From assembly GCA_029237915.1 (NCBI GenBank), contig JAQWHD010000020.1, positions 57,910 to 121,909 of the forward strand: a stretch of DNA of 64,000 nucleotides. The letters are read 5' to 3'. This DNA is from Thalassotalea sp. GTDB lineage: Bacteria > Pseudomonadota > Gammaproteobacteria > Enterobacterales > Alteromonadaceae. The notes beneath the pieces were generated by a model. It saw only the letters and a list, made by a program, of their open reading frames with translations. It was not told the origin of the DNA and did no database searches. Positions 8,352 through 16,461 of the stretch are shown piece after piece. The position numbers and the translations under genes are program-made. Within the stretch, counting starts at the first letter, position 1. Each line of letters begins with the position of its first letter.

Positions 8352-9719
8352 ATGCTTAAGAAACAATTTATCTATTTGGCGCCATTAATTTCCTTTGCTT
8401 TTTACTATGCCCTAGCAAGTTTTGGTGTTGAATCCAAAGCGGCCATAACGGCAGGTATTACTTTATTAACTGTATTATATTGGGTTAGTGAAGCTATCCC
8501 AATCCCTGCGACTTCACTCATTCCATTTGCGCTATTACCTTTATTTGGCATTGTAGATCATAAGTCAGTTTCATCTGCTCTTGGCTCTCATGTTATTTTA
8601 TTATTAATGGGCGCCTTCATGCTTTCTAAAGCATTAGAAAAGAGCTTAGCACATCAACGTCTGGCTGTTTATATGCTTAACCTAGTTGGTGTATCGAGTG
8701 GCAGAAGGTTAGTTTTTGGTTTTATGTTAACGGCCAGTATATTAAGTATGTGGATTTCAAATACTGCTACCGTACTTATTATGTTGCCAATGGCCATAGC
8801 GATATTAGCTCATGTTGATAATCAAAAACTTAAAGTTGCTTTAATTTTAGGTATTGCTTACGCATCAAGTGTTGGTGGTATTGGTACTTTAATTGGCACT
8901 CCTCCGAATGTTATTTTTATGGGGATTTATGAAGATATTACTGGCGTTGAATTTGGCTTTCTACAATGGATGAAAATAGGCGTGCCAGTTGTTTTTATTT
9001 CAATCCCCCTTATGGCTCTTTGGCTAACTCGAAACGTTACCTTAAATAGTAATATTGATTTACCTGATCCAGGAACTTGGCGAGTAGAAGAAAAAAGAAC
9101 ACTCACAGTATTCGGCCTTACAGCTGTCGCTTGGATCACTCGTAATGATCCTTACGGTGGCTGGAGTGAACTGTTTGACTTACCATTAGTGGGAGACAGC
9201 AGTGTCGCTTTATTTGCCGTGGTGCTAATGTTTATCATTCCAAATGGTAAAGGCTCTAGATTGCTTGACTGGAATACAGCTAAAACTATTCCATGGGGCA
9301 TGTTGTTGTTATTTGCCGGTGGTATTGCCTTAGCTAAAGGTTTTGTTGAATCGGGCTTAAGCGATATGCTTGGCGCTTGGTTAACCTCGCTAGCTGGAAT
9401 GCCGTTGTTACTGATGTTATTAACCATTTGTTTAGTAGTGACGTATTTAACTGAAATCACCAGTAATACCGCAACAGCGACGCTTTTAATGCCTATCTTA
9501 GCTTCGGCAGCTATTGCCTCAGGATTTGATGCTAAAGTCTTTATGATCCCTGCGGCTATGTGTGCTAGTTGTGCATTTATGCTACCCGTTGCCACTGCAC
9601 CTAATGCCATTGCTTATGGTACCGGTGAAATTGAGATAAAGGATATGGTTAAAGAGGGCGCTATTTTAAGTGTTGTAGTGTCTTCAATAGTCGCAATTAT
9701 TTGCTACTTTTTGATCTAA
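8352..9719 (+). CDS. DASS/SLC13-family anion:sodium symporter
   Basis: A 455-residue membrane protein with about 11-12 helices. Two inverted-repeat hairpin motifs are visible: S-N-T-A-T-V-L-I-M-L-P near residue 136 and T-S-N-T-A-T-A-T-L-L-M-P near 369. These Ser-Asn-Thr elements bind sodium and carboxylate or sulfate in VcINDY-type carriers. The early E-A-I-P-I-P-A-T-S motif is also typical. The substrate is probably a dicarboxylate or sulfate; sequence alone does not decide. It follows nagZ closely and is convergent with the next gene, with a 1-base gap. Confidence 0.88.
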   Translation: MLKKQFIYLAPLISFAFYYALASFGVESKAAITAGITLLTVLYWVSEAIPIPATSLIPFALLPLFGIVDHKSVSSALGSHVILLLMGAFMLSKALEKSLAHQRLAVYMLNLVGVSSGRRLVFGFMLTASILSMWISNTATVLIMLPMAIAILAHVDNQKLKVALILGIAYASSVGGIGTLIGTPPNVIFMGIYEDITGVEFGFLQWMKIGVPVVFISIPLMALWLTRNVTLNSNIDLPDPGTWRVEEKRTLTVFGLTAVAWITRNDPYGGWSELFDLPLVGDSSVALFAVVLMFIIPNGKGSRLLDWNTAKTIPWGMLLLFAGGIALAKGFVESGLSDMLGAWLTSLAGMPLLLMLLTICLVVTYLTEITSNTATATLLMPILASAAIASGFDAKVFMIPAAMCASCAFMLPVATAPNAIAYGTGEIEIKDMVKEGAILSVVVSSIVAIICYFLI

Positions 9720-9720
9720 T

Positions 9721-10149
9721 CTAATTAATCCAACCCGCGCTTTTAGCTTTAACGCTTAAAAATACTAATAGGCAAGCAATTACGATCACCATTAATGGCA
9801 TGATTGCACCGCCGGGTCCAAAGACTTCCCATGAATTTGAGATAAAATACGCATGGAACATTTGTACTAGTACAGAAAGTAACGACACCATTAATATTAT
9901 GGTCGAAATAGACTTCTTCATAATTAACGCAAGCGAGCCCAGTGCGCCTAAAATCACCGCAGAAGCAAAAGCGATATTGGCCCATAGAGGAGTTTCTAGA
10001 TAAAGTAAACGCTCGGCTTCAGTTAAAGCATTAAGCGCTGCATCGTTCATCACAGGGCCCATAACTAAGGCCATTACTCCCATTAAATTCCATATTAATG
10101 CCGCTACAGAAACAATAGTAAACCACTTAGGTACAATAGAATCATTCAT
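9721..10149 (-). CDS. Small four-helix membrane protein of unknown function
   Basis: A 142-residue protein with four predicted transmembrane helices (about 8-30, 56-77, 82-104 and 113-134). The first loop carries an N-A-L-T-E-A-E-R motif. I do not recognise a named function. It resembles small uncharacterised membrane proteins common in Alteromonadales. It is monocistronic, on the opposite strand from the DASS gene and on the same strand as dsbB, but separated from dsbB by the repeat block. Confidence 0.65.
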   Translation of the reverse strand: MNDSIVPKWFTIVSVAALIWNLMGVMALVMGPVMNDAALNALTEAERLLYLETPLWANIAFASAVILGALGSLALIMKKSISTIILMVSLLSVLVQMFHAYFISNSWEVFGPGGAIMPLMVIVIACLLVFLSVKAKSAGWIN

Positions 10150-10281
10150 TATTTAGCCTTATTCTTTTTGTTATCATAATTAAGATATAGATAGGTTTAC
10201 TATAAAAGAGCTGTGGGATATTGCAAATTTACGCTATCAAAATGTTCAATAGCGTAAATCTTAATTGTTGAATAGTGTGAC

Positions 10282-10413
10282 TTACTTTCTTAGCTTCTTA
10301 ACCATATTTACAATAAACACTGATGCAAATAGTACAAATAGTACAAATAGTACAAATAGTACAAATAGTGCGGTATATACGCCGTAGACTACTATTATCC
10401 CATTACTGCGCAT
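10282..10413 (-). pseudogene. dsbB-tail copy A, 43-codon open frame with expanded LFV repeats
   Basis: Read from ATG 10413 to the stop at 10282, this repeat copy encodes M-R-S-N-G-I-I-V-V-Y-G-V-Y-T-A, then four L-F-V units, then A-S-V-F-I-V-N-M-V-K-K-L-R-K. It is a duplicated C-terminal helix of DsbB that has kept an open frame. No good ribosome-binding site precedes the ATG, so it may be untranslated debris. If translated, it would be a single-helix membrane peptide. Confidence 0.5.
10331..10366. repeat. 9-bp minisatellite, 4 copies
   Basis: AGTACAAAT is repeated four times without error inside the leftmost dsbB-tail copy. The other two copies have a single related unit (ACTATAAAT). Because the unit is 9 bases, expansion keeps the frame and adds three hydrophobic residues per unit. 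Confidence 0.95.
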
Positions 10414-10434
10414 TGAATAGTTTTTATTACCTTA

Positions 10435-10539
10435 TTACTTTATTAACTTCTTAACCATATTTGTAATAAACACTGATGCAAATACTATAAATAGTGCGGT
10501 ATATACGCCGTAGACTACTATCATCCCATTACTGCGCAT
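10435..10539 (-). pseudogene. dsbB-tail copy B, 34-codon open frame
   Basis: From ATG 10539 to the stop at 10435 the frame encodes M-R-S-N-G-M-I-V-V-Y-G-V-Y-T-A followed by the same helix and N-M-V-K-K-L-I-K end as dsbB. It is nearly identical to the functional dsbB end, so the duplication is recent. There is no convincing ribosome-binding site. Confidence 0.5.
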
Positions 10540-10560
10540 TGAATAGTTTTTATTACCTTA

Positions 10561-11091
10561 TTACCTTATTAACTTCTTAACCATATTTGTAATAAACACT
10601 GATGCAAATACTATAAATAGTGCGGTATATACGCCGTAGACTACTATCATCCACTCCGGCATAGAATAACCTAAAAATGACCAAGCAATTTCACCACAAT
10701 CGCCTGTAGCTTCAAATAAACTCGGTATCCATTCATGCAAAGGTAACCATGAAGGGAAATTAGGAACTAGATCACAGGTATAAAATAATGAATCGGCATT
10801 GGTTTGAATATCTACGTGTTCAATGGCGATAAGCAATCCCCAAATAGCACTTACTCCCCAAATAGCGAACGCTTCAAACTTTATAATGGTCCATTGCTTG
10901 GCAAAATAGCCACTTAAACCTGCAACAACTAAACCTATGATGGCAACTCGTTGATAAATACACATGATACAAGGCTCTAACCCCATGCCATATTGAAAGA
11001 ATAAAGCACACAATTCTAAAGCGAATGCTGATGCCGCTAAAAGTAGCCATGATAAAGGATTATCAACCAAAGAGTTTAAGCGAGATAACAT
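10561..11091 (-). CDS. dsbB: Disulfide bond formation protein DsbB
   Basis: A 176-residue inner-membrane protein with four helices and both cysteine pairs: C41-x-x-C44 in E-P-C-I-M-C-I-Y-Q-R at the quinone-facing first loop, and C106 and C132 in the second periplasmic loop. It reoxidises DsbA and passes electrons to ubiquinone. It lies behind nhaB on the same strand, as in Vibrio, Shewanella and enterics, but a terminator separates them. The last 25-30 codons are part of a tandem repeat, and the current stop may have been created by that duplication; the tail differs slightly from the outermost copy (K-K-L-I-R against K-K-L-R-K). Confidence 0.95.
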   Translation of the reverse strand: MLSRLNSLVDNPLSWLLLAASAFALELCALFFQYGMGLEPCIMCIYQRVAIIGLVVAGLSGYFAKQWTIIKFEAFAIWGVSAIWGLLIAIEHVDIQTNADSLFYTCDLVPNFPSWLPLHEWIPSLFEATGDCGEIAWSFLGYSMPEWMIVVYGVYTALFIVFASVFITNMVKKLIR

Positions 11092-11142
11092 ATATGTGTT
11101 TCCTGAAAGTATTGGTTTAAGTATTTATTTTAAGAATAAAAA

Positions 11143-11162
11143 AAGCGCTCGTTAGAGCGCTT
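11143..11162 (-). terminator. Rho-independent terminator after nhaB
   Basis: AAGCGCTC, loop GTTA, GAGCGCTT, followed on the minus strand by a T run. It separates nhaB from dsbB. Confidence 0.88.
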
Positions 11163-11199
11163 AATATTATGAGTTTTTTATTGAACTAATTCAATATAA

Positions 11200-12786
11200 T
11201 TAATGACCTGAAGGCGAGCTTGTACTTTCAATGCTGTGGTGATTAATAATACCCATGTCATAAAATGTGTTGGTATATTCAACTAAAGCGCCTGAAGATA
11301 TCATTACCAAACCAACAATGGTTAATACGATAGTGTAAGGCAATGCCATCCATACCATGCTGCCATAAGATAATCTAATTAACGGAGCTAATGCTGATGT
11401 TAATAAGAATAAAAATGCCGCTTGACCATTTGGTGTTGCTACCGATGGTAAATTTGTACCTGTATTGATTGCTACAGCCAGCATATCAAATTGATCGCGG
11501 GTGATAACACCATCAATAAGTGCTTTCTTAATTTCTGTAATATAAACCGTACCAACAAAAACATTATCACTCACCATAGACAATAAGCCATTGGCAATAT
11601 AGAAGTAGACTAATTGCATGTCACCTTCTTGTGCTAATACCCAAGTAATAACAGGGCCGAATAATGATTGGTCAACAATTACAGCAACAACAGAGAAGAA
11701 CACTGCGAGTAGCGCTGTAAAAGGTAAAGCTTCTTCAAAGGCATGACCAATTTGATGTTCTTCAATAATGCCAGTAAATGCTGTTGCGAAGATAATTACC
11801 GTTAAACCGATTAAGCCAACTTCAGCAACATGGAATGCTAAACCTAGAATTAACCAAACTGCGATTGCTGATTGGATTATAAGTTTTGCTTTGTCTGAAA
11901 CTGTTCGGTTCTCACCTTCTTGACGATCAAAGTCGACAAGAACTTGCCTAACGTTCTTTGGCAGACGCGCACCGTAATTAAATATTTTGAATTTTTCTAC
12001 GAGGAAACAGGTAAGTAAACCGAACACAAAGACAGGGAGTGTTACCGGAGACATACGGATTGCAAATTCAACAAAATCCCAACCAGCTTGCTCACCTATG
12101 ATTAAGTTTTGCGGTTCGCCAACGATAGTCATAACACCGCCAAGGGCAGTACCTACACCCGCGTGCATTAACAAGTTACGTAAGTAAGCTCTAAATCCTT
12201 GTAGGTCTTCACGAGAGTATTCAGCTAATTCGTGATCGCTTGTATGGTCATGGCTGGTGTTAGTTTGCATACCTGAAGCGACTTTATGATAGACAGAGTA
12301 AAAACCAACAGCGACACTGATGATAACCGCAATTACGGTTAACGCATCTAAAAATGCCGATAAAAATGCACTTACAAAACAGAATAATAAAGAAACAATG
12401 GTTTTAGAACGTATCTTAGTTATTATTTTGGTAAATACTAAAAGCAATAAGCTTTTCATGAAATAGATACCCGCAACCATAAAGATAAGGAGTAGCAAGA
12501 CTTGTAAATTTATGGTTATTTCATGATAGACCTGCGCTGCAGATGTCATACCTATGGCAACGGCTTCTATTGCCAATAACCCACCAGGTTGTAATGGATA
12601 ACACTTTAATGCCATTGCTAAGGTAAATATAAATTCAATAACAAGAGCCCAACCAGCAACATATGGTGAAACTAAGAAAAAGATTAGTGGATTAATAATT
12701 AAAAAAGCGATAATCGCTAATTTGTACCATTTTGGGGCTTGCCCCAAAAAATTATTAAAAAATGCAGAAGAATAGGTTGTTGGCAT
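11200..12786 (-). CDS. nhaB: Na+/H+ antiporter NhaB
   Basis: A 528-residue multispanning membrane protein of full family length. Typical NhaB segments include [12 protein letters not shown] near the N-terminus, [13 protein letters not shown] near residue 220, and [10 protein letters not shown] near 407. It exports Na+ in exchange for H+, supporting pH and sodium balance in a marine cell. The start is supported by GAGGGA about 6 bases upstream. It is divergent from fadR, the conserved gammaproteobacterial arrangement, and is followed by a terminator and then dsbB. It is the first of two antiporter systems in this window. Confidence 0.96.
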   Translation of the reverse strand: MPTTYSSAFFNNFLGQAPKWYKLAIIAFLIINPLIFFLVSPYVAGWALVIEFIFTLAMALKCYPLQPGGLLAIEAVAIGMTSAAQVYHEITINLQVLLLLIFMVAGIYFMKSLLLLVFTKIITKIRSKTIVSLLFCFVSAFLSAFLDALTVIAVIISVAVGFYSVYHKVASGMQTNTSHDHTSDHELAEYSREDLQGFRAYLRNLLMHAGVGTALGGVMTIVGEPQNLIIGEQAGWDFVEFAIRMSPVTLPVFVFGLLTCFLVEKFKIFNYGARLPKNVRQVLVDFDRQEGENRTVSDKAKLIIQSAIAVWLILGLAFHVAEVGLIGLTVIIFATAFTGIIEEHQIGHAFEEALPFTALLAVFFSVVAVIVDQSLFGPVITWVLAQEGDMQLVYFYIANGLLSMVSDNVFVGTVYITEIKKALIDGVITRDQFDMLAVAINTGTNLPSVATPNGQAAFLFLLTSALAPLIRLSYGSMVWMALPYTIVLTIVGLVMISSGALVEYTNTFYDMGIINHHSIESTSSPSGH

Positions 12787-12904
12787 GAGCGTCCCTCGAT
12801 GTTAATTTCGAGTAAATTTTTATTTGTGCGCGCATTCTAAGCTAGTCTCTGCGGTCGGTAAATAGTAATTTGGTCTAATTTAAAAATTAATTAATTAATT
12901 AAAC

Positions 12905-12934
12905 TTGACATAATCTGGTACAATCAATTTATAT
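12905..12934 (+). promoter_or_regulatory. fadR promoter with a FadR-like operator in the spacer
   Basis: TTGACA (12905-12910), a 17-base spacer and TTTATA (12928-12933) make a good sigma-70 promoter. Bases 12913-12929 read ATCTGGTACAATCAATT; the left arm matches the known FadR operator ATCTGGTACGACCAGAT exactly over 9 bases and the right arm is degenerate. This suggests FadR controls its own gene, which is inference. Confidence 0.6.
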
Positions 12935-12986
12935 AAAGATATGCTATGAATAAAGGCCTATAAAAGGCCTGTTTATTGGAAATATA

Positions 12987-13697
12987 ATGGTAATAAAAGC
13001 ACAGAGTCCTGCAGGATTTGCAGAGCAGTATATTGTTGAATCAATTTGGAATGGCGGTTTCCCTCCAGGTTCAATTTTACCTGCTGAACGAGAGTTATCT
13101 GAATTGATTGGTGTCACAAGAACGACGCTAAGAGAAGTGTTACAAAGACTTTCTCGAGATGGATGGTTAACTATTCAGCATGGTAAACCTACGAAAGTAA
13201 ATGATTTTTGGGAAACTTGTGGTTTAAACATTTTAGGTAACTTAGCAGAGTTGGATCAAGAAGGTATTCCTAACTTGGTCGAAAATCTATTATCAGCAAG
13301 AACCAATATTAGTGTTATTTATATTCGTGCGGCAATTAAAAACTCTCCAGAGAAAGTCATTGAATTATTAACTGCTTGTCTTGAAGCAAAGGGCGATAGT
13401 ATTGATTTTGCTGAAACAGATTATCAATTACATCATGATTTAGCTTTGGCTTCAAAAAATCCTATTTATGTATTGGTGTTAAATGGTTTTAAAAAATTAT
13501 ACTCACGCTTAGGCGGATTTTATTTTGCCAACCAAGAAGCAAAAACATTAACGTTAGATTTCTATAAAGAATTAATTGAACTTGCCAAAGAAGGTAAGTT
13601 TAATGAATCTGTTTATGCAGTTCGAGCAAATGGCTTAGCATCTGCGAAAGTTTGGAATAACTTAAAAGACGATGTTCTTAAAGAATTAGCTTACTAG
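12987..13697 (+). CDS. fadR: Fatty acid metabolism regulator FadR
   Basis: A 236-residue GntR-family protein. The winged helix (about 8-75) has [29 protein letters not shown], which is essentially the FadR signature. The all-helical C-terminal domain (about 80-232) binds long-chain acyl-CoA. FadR represses fad genes and activates unsaturated fatty-acid synthesis genes; acyl-CoA releases it from DNA. It is divergent from nhaB, the usual neighbour. A likely own operator overlaps its promoter, and a strong terminator follows. Confidence 0.96.
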   Translation: MVIKAQSPAGFAEQYIVESIWNGGFPPGSILPAERELSELIGVTRTTLREVLQRLSRDGWLTIQHGKPTKVNDFWETCGLNILGNLAELDQEGIPNLVENLLSARTNISVIYIRAAIKNSPEKVIELLTACLEAKGDSIDFAETDYQLHHDLALASKNPIYVLVLNGFKKLYSRLGGFYFANQEAKTLTLDFYKELIELAKEGKFNESVYAVRANGLASAKVWNNLKDDVLKELAY

Positions 13698-13743
13698 TCA
13701 ATAATTTTATTAGTAATAGCAAAATAGTGCTTTATCCCAAACT

Positions 13744-13770
13744 AAAGTCCGAGTAAAATACTCGGACTTT
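13744..13770 (+). terminator. Rho-independent terminator after fadR
   Basis: A 12-base stem (AAAGTCCGAGTA and its complement) with a 3-base loop, followed by ATTTTTT. Confidence 0.92.
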
Positions 13771-13822
13771 ATTTTTTCAGCTGTTTATTAAATAACAGCT
13801 ACATTTTGTACCAGAGGAAACT

Positions 13823-14155
13823 ATGGAAACTATCGACAAAATCAAACAGCAAATCAGCGAAAACCCGATTCTTCTTTTCATGAAGGGCTCTCCTAAATTA
13901 CCTAGCTGTGGTTTTTCTTCACAAGCATCACAAGCATTAATGTCATGTGGCGAGAAATTTGCTTACGTTGATATTTTACAAAACCCTGATATCCGTGCTG
14001 AATTACCTAAATTTGCTAACTGGCCAACATTCCCACAATTATGGGTAGATGGCGAATTAGTAGGCGGCTGTGACATTATCATTGAAATGTTCCAACAGGG
14101 TGAGTTACAACCACTTATCACTGAAACAGCGGCTAAATACCCTGCAGCAGAATAA
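13823..14155 (+). CDS. grxD: Monothiol CGFS glutaredoxin GrxD
   Basis: A 110-residue single-domain glutaredoxin with the monothiol active site C-G-F-S at residues 29-32, preceded by M-K-G-S-P-K-L-P-S. The W-P-T-F-P-Q-L-W glutathione-binding region and the G-G-C-D-I-I-I-E-M motif follow. Family members bind a [2Fe-2S] cluster with glutathione and BolA partners and deliver Fe-S clusters. The start is supported by AGAGGAA just upstream. It sits between fadR and the peroxiredoxin gene, facing the same way, with about 155 bases before the latter. Confidence 0.95.
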   Translation: METIDKIKQQISENPILLFMKGSPKLPSCGFSSQASQALMSCGEKFAYVDILQNPDIRAELPKFANWPTFPQLWVDGELVGGCDIIIEMFQQGELQPLITETAAKYPAAE

Positions 14156-14310
14156 AAATATAATATCCCCCTTGTTTTTGTAAAAAATAGATCTATATCT
14201 ATTACAGCTATTGTTTAGCTTTAAGCACAAAAACAGTATTTCAAAAAGCTGGTCAATTTTATCATTTACCAGCTTATAAAACTTTAAATAATAATTACTT
14301 GGAGAAAACC

Positions 14311-14916
14311 ATGAGCGTATTAGTTGGTCGTCCTGCACCAGACTTTACTGCTGCTGCCGTATTAGGTAGTGGTGAAATTGTAGATAACTTTAACCTTACT
14401 GAAACAATTAAAGGTAAAAAAGCAGTTATCTTTTTCTACCCATTAGATTTTACTTTCGTATGTCCATCAGAGCTAATTGCTTTTGATCACCGCATTGACG
14501 ATTTCAAAAGCCGCGGCGTAGAAGTTATTGGTGTTTCTATTGATTCACAATTTTCTCATAACGCATGGCGTAACACGCCAGTAAACGAAGGCGGTATCGG
14601 TCCAGTTCGTTACCCTCTAGTTGCTGACGTTAAGCACACTATCTGTCAAGCATACGATGTTGAACATCCTGAAGCTGGCGTTGCATTCCGTGGTTCATTC
14701 TTAATTGATGAAGCGGGTAATGTACGTCATCAAGTAGTTAACGACTTACCATTAGGTCGTAACATCGATGAAATGTTACGTATGATCGATGCATTACAAT
14801 TCCACGAAGATCACGGTGAAGTTTGTCCTGCTGGTTGGAACAAAGGCGATTCAGGTATGACTGCATCTCCAGACGGTGTTGCTGCATACTTAAGCGATAA
14901 CGCTGACAACTTATAA
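14311..14916 (+). CDS. 2-Cys peroxiredoxin (AhpC/Prx1 type)
   Basis: A 201-residue protein starting at ATG 14311; a GGAG site lies 6-7 bases upstream, so the in-frame TTG at 14299 is not the start. The peroxidatic cysteine is C51 in F-Y-P-L-D-F-T-F-V-C-P-S-E, and the resolving cysteine is C172 in G-E-V-C-P-A-G-W, giving a typical dimeric 2-Cys enzyme. The G-G-I-G motif and the C-terminal Y-L region of sensitive peroxiredoxins are present. It reduces hydrogen peroxide and organic peroxides in the cytoplasm. No ahpF is adjacent; a thioredoxin or other reductase presumably serves it. A terminator follows. Confidence 0.93.
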   Translation: MSVLVGRPAPDFTAAAVLGSGEIVDNFNLTETIKGKKAVIFFYPLDFTFVCPSELIAFDHRIDDFKSRGVEVIGVSIDSQFSHNAWRNTPVNEGGIGPVRYPLVADVKHTICQAYDVEHPEAGVAFRGSFLIDEAGNVRHQVVNDLPLGRNIDEMLRMIDALQFHEDHGEVCPAGWNKGDSGMTASPDGVAAYLSDNADNL

Positions 14917-14940
14917 TTTCTATTATTTGTGTATTTTTTG

Positions 14941-14960
14941 AAAGCTGCTTTTGCAGCTTT
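14941..14960 (+). terminator. Rho-independent terminator after the peroxiredoxin gene
   Basis: AAAGCTGC, a 4-base loop, GCAGCTTT, then a run of T. Confidence 0.9.
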
Positions 14961-15106
14961 TTTTATTTGCGCTAAACTTTAAATAGGAAGATAATAGCAA
15001 CGCAAAATTAGAATATTTTGTTAAATGGAATTTAACCTTTAAATCATTTGTTGCTTTGCCAATTTGTTTGGCAATAAATTCAGATTATTAGCTCATGGAT
15101 TGAAAT

Positions 15107-15502
15107 ATGAAACTCAGTAAACCGCTTTACGAAAAATTGCCTCTTATTTATTTTGTTACAGCATTGGCCGTATTCTTTAATTATGACACGATCATAACCA
15201 ATATCAGTGCTGGATTAATATTTTTGGTCTCTGCTTTGGTGTGGGTTAAACGCTCAGATTACCGCCGTCAAACAAGGATCAATAAAACGGTTAATCACTT
15301 CCGCCTACCTCAAATAGTTTACGAGTTTTATCCGTTCGCTTTTCTTGCTACAACTTTTACTTTAATTAAATACTATCCACAACCGTTAGGCTTAGCAATT
15401 GCACTTATCTTAGCTTTGATTGCGATTAAAAATTTATTTGTCAGACACCAATCTCGTATGAATCCACTTAAATTTGGTGGTAATCATATTCATAAGTCCT
15501 AA
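15107..15502 (+). CDS. Small membrane protein of unknown function
   Basis: A 131-residue protein with about four hydrophobic segments in two pairs (residues 10-27, 32-46, 73-88 and 92-108). Basic stretches (V-K-R-S-D-Y-R-R-Q-T-R near 47 and R-H-Q-S-R near 113) suggest cytoplasmic loops. The length and layout recall small inner-membrane proteins of Alteromonadales, but I recognise no named family. It is an independent gene between terminators. Confidence 0.65.
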   Translation: MKLSKPLYEKLPLIYFVTALAVFFNYDTIITNISAGLIFLVSALVWVKRSDYRRQTRINKTVNHFRLPQIVYEFYPFAFLATTFTLIKYYPQPLGLAIALILALIAIKNLFVRHQSRMNPLKFGGNHIHKS

Positions 15503-15523
15503 AAAAGAATTATTTGTTACGCA

Positions 15524-15556
15524 TAAAAAAAGGTTAATAAAAATTAACCTTTTTTA
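15524..15556. terminator. Bidirectional terminator
   Basis: A long AT-rich stem (AAAAAAGGTTAAT and its complement) with a 4-base loop, with A tracts on one side and T tracts on the other. It serves the membrane-protein gene and the convergent rnt gene. Confidence 0.82.
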
Positions 15557-15583
15557 TTGACTATAAATTAACGAATTTAAATA

Positions 15584-16249
15584 TCATTCTACAGCAGGTT
15601 TTTCGGCTTCTTCAGCAACAGGCATAGGCCAACCGCCAAGCTGTTGCCATTTATTGACGATATGACAAAATAATTCAGCTGTTTTTTCAGTGTCATACAA
15701 AGCTGAATGCGCTTCACTATTATCAAAATCTATCTCAGCTGCCTTACAAGCTTTAGCAAGAACTGTTTGTCCTAGCGCTAAACCTGCTAATGTTGCAGTA
15801 TCAAAGTTAACAAACGGGTGGAAAGGGCTGCGTTTAATATTACAACGCTCTGTTGCTGCGTTAATAAAACCTAAATCAAACGCCGCATTATGAGCTACCA
15901 TTATGGCTCGTTGGCAATCATACTCTTTCATTGCTTTGCGGATTTTCTTAAACATGGTTTTCAGAGTTTCTTCTTCGCTTATCGCGCCACGTAACGGATT
16001 TGTTGGATCTATACCGGTGAACTCTAATGCCGCCGGCTCAAGATTTGCACCTTCAAATGGCTCAACGTTAAAGCAAAACGTTTCTTTAATTGATATTAAA
16101 CCGGTAATTTCATCCATATGTAAAACACTGGCTGCTACTTCTAATAACGCATCTGTTTGTGAATTAAAACCGGCAGTTTCGACATCAACTACTACAGGGT
16201 AATAGCCGCGAAAACGAGAGGCGAAAATAGATTTTTTAGCTTCAGTCAT
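15584..16249 (-). CDS. rnt: Ribonuclease T
   Basis: A 221-residue DEDDh exonuclease. Exo I is V-V-D-V-E-T-A-G-F (residues 20-28) with the catalytic Asp and Glu. Exo II is [10 protein letters not shown] near 118-127. Exo III is A-H-S-A-L-Y-D-T-E with the catalytic His and Asp near 180-188. The early F-R-G-Y-Y-P-V-V motif is characteristic of RNase T. It trims the 3' ends of tRNA, 5S and 23S rRNA. It is convergent with the membrane-protein gene and divergent from the M1 peptidase gene. Confidence 0.95.
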   Translation of the reverse strand: MTEAKKSIFASRFRGYYPVVVDVETAGFNSQTDALLEVAASVLHMDEITGLISIKETFCFNVEPFEGANLEPAALEFTGIDPTNPLRGAISEEETLKTMFKKIRKAMKEYDCQRAIMVAHNAAFDLGFINAATERCNIKRSPFHPFVNFDTATLAGLALGQTVLAKACKAAEIDFDNSEAHSALYDTEKTAELFCHIVNKWQQLGGWPMPVAEEAEKPAVE

Positions 16250-16461
16250 ATTTACTTCTGATAATTTTTTTAGTGGATAAATAAGTTGACGAATTATCGC
16301 AGATTAAACAGCTATATGCATTAAATAAGTTGCTTGCATGGCTTTGATTAAGTTGTTTTTGGCTGTACACTTACCGACAAATTAAAATGCGCAAAGCATA
16401 TTAAAAGGTTGCTCGGGGTTGAATCAAGTCCGGCAATTATTATCAAAAAGATGGGAACACT

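Larger units (their letters stand above)
10281..10652 (-). repeat. Three tandem copies of the dsbB 3' end (126-bp unit, first copy expanded)
   Basis: The stretch beginning CTTCTTAACCATATTT recurs at 10294, 10447 and 10573. The last two copies are 126 bases apart and identical over 80 bases. The first pair are 153 bases apart, the extra 27 bases being exactly three additional 9-base units inside the leftmost copy. The rightmost copy is the real C-terminal coding end of dsbB. The spacer between copies is also repeated. The leftmost copy differs most and joins unique sequence, so it may be the original gene end. Confidence 0.92.

Noticed and set aside
9152..9610. Opposite-strand 152-codon frame inside the DASS transporter gene
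   Set aside because: Shadow frame: the plus strand has the full transporter with sodium-binding motifs.
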